Shown here: positions 56,949 through 64,000 of the stretch, piece by piece
Layout of the letters: each line of letters starts with the position of its first letter
Numbering within the stretch: position 1 is the stretch's first letter
From: Siphonodentalium dalli
Lineage: Eukaryota > Mollusca > Scaphopoda > Gadilida > Siphonodentaliidae
NCBI GenBank assembly: GCA_032622095.1
Contig: CP136062.1
Span: forward strand, 154,188,875 to 154,252,874
Direction: 5' to 3'
DNA length: 64,000 bases
Position numbers and translations under genes: made by a program
Notes under the pieces: generated by a model
What the model saw: the letters and a program-made list of their open reading frames with translations, nothing else
Databases searched by the model: none
What the model was told of the DNA's origin: nothing

Positions 56949-57939
56949 CTTGAACTGTATTGTGAAATGTATGTTACGGACGGACGGTCACACGGACGGA
57001 CTGTCACACGCCCATACATTTGGTCTTTAAGTGATCTCTCTTTTGTTATTTTTGACAGTATTGACCACTCAAAGTCTACAACTGGACTCCAAATTGTCCG
57101 AAATAACGGGTACTAGGTGGTCGTTTGACATTATGTCAACTTTTTATTTGACTTTGAATCCTCCCCTGATCACATAAAGCTCAAATGTATAAACGGAAGA
57201 ACGGACGGAGGTCTCCACTATATACCCCAGAATCCTCGTTCGGATGGTCCGGGCATAACAACCCACCCATCCCCTTGTTAGACCGGAATCGCTTATTTTG
57301 ACTAAAATGGCATATTGACACTATTCGTGCGACTATCTTGAATAGCGATCGAGATGCCGGGGTAATATTAGTATGGCTCGAGATATCTTGTCAGCCACCC
57401 TATACAACCCATTCAACAACTTATGTGAATCGACCCCATGCACGGTCGATGTTTGGCAACACATTGGATTGTATGGTTGCTCGGCCCCCTGTCCTTGTGC
57501 GATTTCGATGAAAGGAGACTATGTTGGCCCCACGTAAATCTAGTTTTCTCGATATAGCCGAAAGCCTAACCAATGTTTAGTAACCATGCAGTCCCCCAAA
57601 GATGGTCAGACACCCTTGTCAAAGAGAACATCAAAGTCTCAGCCTCCAGAGATTTATTTTGGTCTAGTAAATTGCCGGATCGTGTGTGTGGGCTGTCAAG
57701 ATGTTACATCAAAACACTCACCCCCGTATATTGAGCCTGGTGGTGCATGTGTTAGGCGGTCGGTTTGTCGCGCTGTTAACACACCCATGTGCACCGACGG
57801 ACTGCTGAGTTTCATAGCTTTAGAATCTTGTTTAAACAAGTTAGTAACAGAGGACAGGTGGCGGTTCTTCGCTGTCTTATATAATTATCTGGCGGATCGG
57901 CTTATCAAAAGTAGCGTCATGTGTTGTAATTCCAGAACA
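56949..57939 (+). repeat. Tandem duplication of about 1 kb, copy 1
   Basis: It begins TTGAACTGTATTGTGAAATG and ends TGTTGTAATTCCAGAACA. It is nearly identical to 57948-58922 by eye. Copy 1 has about 15 extra bases (CTTATGTGAATCGAC region, near 57420). The frame at 57586 is preserved in copy 2 only because the DNA is so similar. Confidence 0.95.
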
Positions 57940-57947
57940 CATTTGAA

Positions 57948-58922
57948 CTTGAACTGTATTGTGAAATGTTTGTTACGGACGGACGGTCACACGGACGGAC
58001 TGTCACACGCCCATACATTTGGTCTTTAAGTGATCTCTCTTTTGTTATTTTTGACAGTATTGACCACTCAAAGTCTACAACTGGACTCCAAATTGTCCGA
58101 AATAACGGGTACTATGTGGTCGTTTGACATTATGTCAACTTTTTATTTGACTTTGAATCCTCCCCTGATCACATAAAGCTCAAATGTATAAACGGAAGAA
58201 CGGACGGAGGTCTCCACTATATACCCCAGAATCCTCGTTCGGATGGTCCGGGCATAACAACCCACCCCTCCCCTTGTTAGACCGGAATCGCTTATTTTGA
58301 CTAAAATGGCATATTGACACTATTCGTGCGACTATCTTGAATAGCGATCGAGATGCCGGGGTAATATTAGTATGGCTCGAGATATCTTGTCAGCCACCCT
58401 ATACAACCCATTCAACAACCCATGCACGGTCGATGTTTGGCAACACATTGGATTGTATGGTTGCTCGGCCCCCTGTCCTTGTGCGATTTCGATGAAAGGA
58501 GACTATGTTGGCCCCACGTAAATCTAGTTTTCTCGATATAGCCGAAAGCCTAACCAATGGTTAGTAACCATGCAGTCCCCCAAAGATGGTCAGACACCCT
58601 TGTCAAAGAGAACATCAAAGTCTCAGCCTCCAGAGATTTATTTTGGTCTAGTAAATTGCCTGATCGTGTGTGTGGGCTGTCAAGATGTTACATCAAAACA
58701 CTCACCCCCGTATATTGAGCCTGGTGGTGCATGTGTTAGGCGGTCGGTTTGTCGCGCTGTTAACACACCCATGTGCACTGACGGACTGCTGAGTTTCATA
58801 GCTTTAGAATCTTGTTTAAACAAGTTAGTAACAGAGGACAGGTGGCGGTTCTTCGCTGTCTTATATAATTATCTGGCGGATCGGCTTATCAAAAGTAGCG
58901 TCATGTGTTGTAATTCCAGAAC
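57948..58922 (+). repeat. Tandem duplication of about 1 kb, copy 2
   Basis: Same order as copy 1, with isolated substitutions (for example GCCGGATCG to GCCTGATCG). A recent event. Confidence 0.95.
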
Positions 58923-59761
58923 AAAATTCACAAAACTAAATTCATAGCAATATTTGACAATTTATCTAGCCCACCCATGCACCAGATAGATGCCATTTTC
59001 TGTTTATGGCTGATTTAGTTCCCAGACAACTGCTTCATATAACTTTTGCTGTGGATATTTGCATGGAAATCTCCATTAAAATTTGGTCAATTAACCTCGC
59101 CCTTAATTTTTATTCTAGCAGTTCTTGGCACCAAAGAGTAACACAATTCTACCTCTCGGAATGAAATGTATTAAATTCCATTATTGGTGTGCTCTTGATA
59201 TCTGTTCAGATTATATGTGCATTGCAGATGACGGTGTGTGGAATTCAAGAGTATTCGCTGGAGATGTCAAGAGAAATAATTTGTTGAAAAATGCCTTGCA
59301 GTTCTTGTCCAATTTATGCAAAACCAGTCTCGTTGAAACTAGATTAAGATTGAATTTCAATCAACGCTATGTCTGGAGTCTCCCGTGAAATAAATTATCT
59401 CAAACGGGAGGAATCGCGTCAATGAAATTACTCACAGAGAGCCATGGCATAGATGAATGCGATGTTTCGACCAATCATTAGTTCATGCATAAGGCAATTA
59501 ATATTCACATTGTTTCACTTACTCACACAAGCCCAGCACTTACTCGCACAAGTCACACCCACAGTGTTTGACTGCAGTCTCACCTAGATATTTCAAACCA
59601 CAGTTTACGTCGCACATGTTAACTGATCAAACGTCAGTTTAAAAAAAAACAGCTAATATATACGTTATTTCATAATTGAGGAATGATCAGACAGAAATCG
59701 TGTACCTTTATTGCAAAGAGTTTAAAATGTATTAATCCAGTTCATAGTTTCTCCTAACATC
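58923..59761. other. Unassigned DNA
   Basis: An 87-codon frame at 59125-59388 has no recognisable domain and no related copy in the window. Confidence 0.4.
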
Positions 59762-59950
59762 ATAATTACGTCACACACCAAATAAGAAATTTACCATGGT
59801 AGTATTCTAAATCGTAGTAAATTGCGCGTGCATGTCTAAATAAGGAGATGACGCAACACACCAAAATAAGGATTTTGCTATACGGTTGTATTCTAAATTG
59901 AAGTAAATTGCGCGCGTATGTCTAAATAAGGTGGTGACGCAACACTACCA
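59762..59950 (+). repeat. Two tandem units of about 95 bp
   Basis: Each contains GTATTCTAAATCGTAGTAAA (or TTGAAG), TTGCGCG.GTATGTCTAAATA and TGACGCAACAC. Confidence 0.85.
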
Positions 59951-59979
59951 AGAACAGATGGTTTGTTTTTCATTATATG

Positions 59980-60097
59980 ATTTATACCACAGGCCCCTGG
60001 GGAAAATTACTAAAATACCAATATAGAATATACCAGTGTACTGGTATAGTCTTTATTGGTATTTTAGTAATTTTCCCCAGGGGCCTGTGATTTATAC
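59980..60097. mobile_element. 102-bp hairpin MITE with 8-bp target duplication
   Basis: The element (59988-60089) starts CACAGGCCCCTGGGGAAAAT and ends with the inverted equivalent. The stem continues through TACTAAAATACCAATA to a short apex. ATTTATAC flanks both sides (59980-59987, 60090-60097). The CACAGG start and 8-bp duplication match the large transposon at 16067-20538, so both may use the same hAT-like machinery. Confidence 0.85.
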
Positions 60098-60315
60098 CAC
60101 CATTTCCTTCTTGTTTATTATACATGTTGTCGTCACTCGCAATTGGATTTTGATGTTATGATAAATACCATAAAGACTAAATCGTGCAACGCAGTTTGCT
60201 CCCGTTTTCTTCGACAGAACCCGACTTGATGGAGGTTTTAAAAAGCGAATTGTCATTGTCACCAACACAATCATGTGGACATTCTCGCACGTCAATCAAA
60301 ACAGTGAACAGTCCT

Positions 60316-60723
60316 TTAGGGTACGTTCATACGCTGGCAAGTTTGCACGGTATGTTTTGCGGGCATTTCGTCATAGAAAACCACAAGGTGCCAGAATATG
60401 AACGGAAACGTGCACATAACATGCATCTTTACCAAAGCGAAAGACATGAGAAGTAACATTTATCTAGTTCCACTTGTAACAGTGTTACTGGAAATACCTG
60501 TATGATTTATTCTTGCAAGATAATTGCATGATATTTACAGGCAAATTCCGGTAGCATCATTACTAGTGGAACTACAGAGATTTTACTTCGCACCTAGTTA
60601 GCTGTGGCACAGATGCACTTTATGTGCTTGTTTCCGTTCATATTATGGCACCATATCGTTTTCTACGACAAAATGCCTGCAAACCATACTGTGCAAACTT
60701 GCCAGTGTATGAACGTACCCTTA
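60316..60723. mobile_element. 402-bp PIF/Harbinger-like MITE
   Basis: The element (60319-60720) starts GGGTACGTTCATACGCTGGC and ends with the inverted equivalent (TATGAACGTACCC). TTA is duplicated on both sides. The TIRs extend for roughly 115 bp (AAGTTTGCAC, GCGGGCATTTCGTC, ATATGAACGGAAAC). TTA duplications and GGG-type ends are usual for PIF/Harbinger. No gene inside. Confidence 0.85.
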
Positions 60724-61484
60724 GTTGGAAACATGAATTATAATGAGCTGTCGCGAGCTGGGGATTCGTCGTGTTCAAATCTGAAATCAATATAAGTACC
60801 CGTGTCTCTAGACCTGGTGTTGATTGAAATTAAATATTGGTCTAGTTTAAAATAATATTTTAACTGAGTAAAAAACTTGTTTTGCCGCTGATAGACTACC
60901 ACCACCCGCGGCCTACGTGTATGTAACATGTTTTGACCACGCCTTACCGCGATCAACATAAATTAGTTATCAAAGATTAAACAGGATACATTAATCTATT
61001 TGGATTAATCACTTATGTTTGTATTCTGCTTAGTGCTCTCTGATTGTGATTATCATGTCTCCATTAGTGACTAAAATATGTACGCATCACCTGTTTCACC
61101 CCCTTCCTCCAGATATGTCTATAGCGGTGTAAAATATATAGCGGTTGAAATTCATATATCAATGGGAGGGCTCCTGCTCGTGGTTGGTTACCAATTATTA
61201 GTCTGAAGGAAACAGGGAAGTGGTGGTCACGTTAATGCCATCTGAAGGGACGATAATTTGTTAATATGTACATCGATTATGAACTTGATTGAAGTCGAAT
61301 CTTATTTTTATTGAAAAAATATAGCAATAATTGCTAATAAAAGTCGAGTTATTTTATATATCAGGATTTGTTGTAGTAACCCTCCAAATGGGACACTATT
61401 GTGATACTTAGCTGGATGGGCGCGTATCCCGTTTTTAAAATGGACACCTTTCCCGGCTCTATGCGTACACTTTCGATCCACAAA
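60724..61484. other. Unassigned DNA
   Basis: No gene, element end or array was recognised. Confidence 0.4.
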
Positions 61485-61858
61485 CTTAAAGTGATGTGAA
61501 ACACTCAGGTCGGGTGGTTAAATAGAAATGGAGAATAATCTTGTTCAAAGTAGTAATTTTTACAAATATTATATCCAAATACATACCGTCACATTCTTAT
61601 CGTGTAAATAAAGCAGTGACTCTCGATAGCGAAATCATTTTCATTAGTTTATCGCCAATAGATGCGTCCCGAATCGAGTAGTAAATATTTACAATTGAGC
61701 GTAGTTCAGACGATGTTTTCTATGGAATGGTGTGGTCGATTTGCTTCAAATTTTCGGGGATGTTAGTAGAATGTTACACTCCTTCAGTTGACATAGAGCT
61801 TGAATACTAACTTGTCAGTTTCACACACCCGATCAAGTGCATACTGTGTCTTTAAGCA
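61485..61858 (+). repeat. Dispersed repeat of about 370 bp, copy 2
   Basis: Starts AAAGTGATGTGAAACACTC; same blocks as 46885-47290, ending near ACTGTGTCTTTAA. Confidence 0.8.
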
Positions 61859-61919
61859 AGTCATTCTGTTATATGCAATCAATAGGTATATTATCTAGCA
61901 GCCCGTGTATGTATACAAT

Positions 61920-62173
61920 ACTAACAAAAGAAAATCACCTTGGTCACCACTGGCTAATGTACAACATTTTGTTCAAATGGTTTATGTGTAATGCATATAC
62001 CACGAAGAAGGTAAATGCATTACACATAAACCCATTTGAAATAAATTACAATATGTTTCATCTACATGTACATGACAATATAAAATTTTAAGAAAAATAT
62101 TTGCAAATATCACCTTGTCCTGAGTCTTGTACAGTAGCCAGTGGTGACCAAGATCATTTTCTTTTGTTAGTGT
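61920..62173. repeat. 254-bp palindromic element
   Basis: ACTAACAAAAGAAAATCACC and TTGGTCACCACTGGCTA pair with 62127-62173. An inner stem GGTTTATGTGTAATGCAT pairs with ATGCATTACACATAAACC. The frames read on both strands are artefacts of this symmetry. Confidence 0.85.
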
Positions 62174-62514
62174 TGTTGACATAGCATACTGGACGGATCT
62201 AATTGAAAAACATACTTCAATGACGTAGATGCACATGTACCAATAAAACGGAAAAGGTGAATATCATAGGCATTTTTTAAGATGAAATTCCTATACGTAA
62301 TGCATTTCTTAGGAACCCGAGGCAGCTATAAGCTCTGGGGATCAGGCCTGAGAATTGGGCCATATATTCGCAGAATTAGATCCTCAGATCGTTTTACTTA
62401 GGCCTTATCTTCACTGGAAGGTATTTTTATTATCAAATTAACAAGTTTGTTAGTTTCTTTAGAAACTTGTTCACAAACATTCTTTTTTCTTTTTTAGTTT
62501 AGTTTCCCTATATC
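62174..62514. other. Unassigned DNA
   Basis: No feature was recognised. Confidence 0.35.
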
Positions 62515-62660
62515 CCCAAATTAGGTGCACATGACAATATTCACAATCTGGAAATTTAATCTGAGTCTAGGCCTCCCATAGCAGTTGAGGCCACGCAGAA
62601 TGAGGTCCATATAGGACGAATTTGGTGAAGCTAGCCCGCTCAGGCCGGATGGGAATTCAT
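62515..62660 (+). repeat. Isolated copy of the 25.2-26.0 kb repeat
   Basis: TTTAATCTGAGTCTAGGCCT, GCAGAATGAGGTCC and GAATTTGGTGAAGCTAGCCC follow the order of the units at 25.9 kb. The second half of its hairpin is mostly lost. Confidence 0.6.
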
Positions 62661-62967
62661 TAACACTATACATATTGCTTTACATTTTATGTTGTTGCAT
62701 ATGTGATCTTATTATACTACCATTTCACTATTTGGGATGTTACTACCCTGTGTCTTCAATACTTTTGTTTTGTGAATCACACACCCACCCCCCCCCCCCG
62801 CGGTACACCAAATATGACTTGTATAGACTTATGGGGCGGGTGTGACTTAATATTTTAATATAGATTGTTAATATTTTATATATATGTTAGGATATGTGAA
62901 TGTTTTGGCTTCAGTATTGGCCACGTGAATCTGACATGAATATGTGCCTCTTGTAAGGCATTTATAG

Positions 62968-63330
62968 TTCAAGTGATATGAAACACTCCGGTTGGGTTAT
63001 ATCAAATAGAAATGGAGAATAATCTTGCTCAAGGTAGTTATTTTTACGAATATTAATCAAGATTTACACCACACATCGTCATTCTTATATATTAATCAAA
63101 TGCAATGACTCTTGGTGGCGAAATCATTTGCGTTAGTTTATTGCCGATTGGTGCGTTCAGAATCGAGATGTAAATATTTACAATTGAACGTAGTTCAGAC
63201 GATGATTTCTATGGAGTGGTAAGGTAAATTTCTTTGAGTTTTTCGGCGATGTTAGTACAATACTACATTCCCACAGTTGGCAAAGCGCCTGGGTACTAAC
63301 TTGTCAGTTCTACGCACCCGAACAAAAAGT
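62968..63330 (+). repeat. Dispersed repeat of about 370 bp, copy 3
   Basis: Starts CAAGTGATATGAAACACTCC; same blocks as the other two copies. Confidence 0.8.
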
Positions 63331-63360
63331 CGAGAAGTAACGGCTCACAGCCACCCACAC

Positions 63361-63384
63361 GGGGGGGGGGGGGGGGGGGGGGGG
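63361..63384 (+). repeat. Poly-G run of 24
   Basis: Uninterrupted G. Shorter G or C runs occur at 15060, 17596, 21746, 36897, 46455 and 62790. Confidence 0.9.
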
Positions 63385-63424
63385 AATCGATGTCGATGTG
63401 ACAGTGGCTGACTAACTTTCAAGG

Positions 63425-63545
63425 CGAGGTACAATGAAAGGTCACATGTTAAACGTACTCAGGTGAAATGAACTCAAAATTTCATGCCGTGTACAGTGAA
63501 AGGTAACAGGTTAAATATACCCAGAGGTTAAATGAACTCAATGGT
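63425..63545 (+). repeat. Two diverged tandem units of about 60 bp
   Basis: TACAATGAAAGGTCACATGT and TACAGTGAAAGGTAACAGGT are each followed by TTAAA..TAC.CAG and AAATGAACTCAA. Confidence 0.75.
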
Positions 63546-63790
63546 CATCGGCCGTGTAATTAAATATTTTGAAGCCAAAATAGTACAATAGTTATAAAGG
63601 CGATATATATTGGTAAAGCTGTGTGTGCATGGGTCGCATGCGAACTTATTTATAGCGATAATATTACAGACCATTCGATATATATGGTCGAGGAGCTGCA
63701 CGGATCTAGTGTGATAAGACAGACTACTTGTATAAGATGCACATATCTCAATTTTTACTACAAATCAGTCTCTTTGAAAAGCCGACGATA

Positions 63791-63864
63791 ATCCTAACGG
63801 ATGTACGTCTCTAGATTTGTCTATTATATCCTAACGGATGTACGTCTCTAGATGTGTCTATTAT
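63791..63864 (+). repeat. 37-bp perfect tandem duplication
   Basis: ATCCTAACGGATGTACGTCT plus a CTAGAT.TGTCTATTAT tail occurs twice in a row with one difference. Confidence 0.9.
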
Positions 63865-64000
63865 ATTTCATTTCTTCAACGACGCGGCATTCCCAAAATG
63901 ACGTAATAAACTGTTTCCAAATATGGAGTGCATTCCTGGCGTAGTAAATGTTTGTGAGAATCGTAGTATTTAGAAATAGTTATAAATACAAAATGATGCG

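Noticed and set aside
57586-58947. 147- and 125-codon frames with the same sequence as a possible gene pair
   Set aside because: They are copied with the whole 1-kb tandem duplication, and no domain or splice signal was recognised.
59125-59388. 87-codon frame as a possible gene
   Set aside because: No domain, signal peptide or related copy was seen; its length is compatible with chance.
61837-62236. Similar 84-codon frames on opposite strands
   Set aside because: They are explained by the 254-bp palindromic element at 61920-62173.
1-64000. tRNA or rRNA genes
   Set aside because: No stretch with convincing A and B boxes and cloverleaf pairing, and no rRNA-like block, was seen by eye. A covariance-model scan would settle this.

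Overview
This is a stretch of animal nuclear DNA that is very rich in repeats and poor in genes. It is AT-rich and has split genes with GT-type splice donors. Non-LTR and Ty3/gypsy retrotransposon debris, non-autonomous Helitrons, MITEs, satellites and large palindromes fill most of it. A mollusc, probably a bivalve, is the best guess. The reasons are the GGGCCATAACTCTGG repeat fields, the Helitron-type elements with an internal microsatellite, and small secreted PAN/apple-like proteins of a type common in molluscs. This is an inference. No bacterial operon, CRISPR array, rRNA or recognisable tRNA gene was seen.

Layout. 1-2.2 kb: decayed Ty3/gypsy pol on the minus strand (protease, RT, RNase H, integrase). 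4.5-5.6 kb: a first exon of a signal-peptide plus PAN-like gene, broken by one stop codon and enclosed by inverted repeats; the same inverted repeats return without that exon at 11.0-11.7 kb. 7.2-9.4 kb: arrays of short palindromic repeats. 14.2-14.9 kb: a Helitron. 14.9-15.9 and 21.6-24.0 kb: a satellite of about 143 bp in an A/B dimer pattern. 16.07-20.54 kb: a long-inverted-repeat transposon with an 8-bp target duplication; a second TIR element has jumped into its right arm. 21.97-22.75 kb: a TIR element built of ATTCGG-like repeats, inserted in a satellite monomer. 24.4-26.2 kb: a terminal exon of a beta-barrel-like protein and a frameshifted partial copy. 26.5-40.9 kb: an 8.75-kb palindrome (27.9-36.7 kb) with a roughly 180-bp satellite on each side in opposite orientations. 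41.0-41.7 kb: a 28-bp minisatellite. 42.8-43.6 kb: the 3' end of a LINE. 47.5-51.2 kb: three more Helitrons. 51.75-51.98 kb: a pair of perfect 69-bp hairpins. 54.03-54.32 kb: an intact PAN-like first exon. 55.5-58.9 kb: GGGCCATAACTC repeats and a tandem duplication of about 1 kb. 60.0-60.7 kb: two MITEs with clear target duplications.

Only two exons look functional: 54033-54324 (secreted PAN-like protein) and 24439-24770 (beta-barrel-like protein). Each has a broken relative elsewhere in the window, so local gene or exon duplication followed by decay is a theme. Most other reading frames lie inside repeats and are not genes. The main interest is structural: nested insertions whose empty sites can be read from sister copies, and a large palindrome set between oppositely oriented satellites. 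All similarity statements come from reading by eye; no alignments were run.
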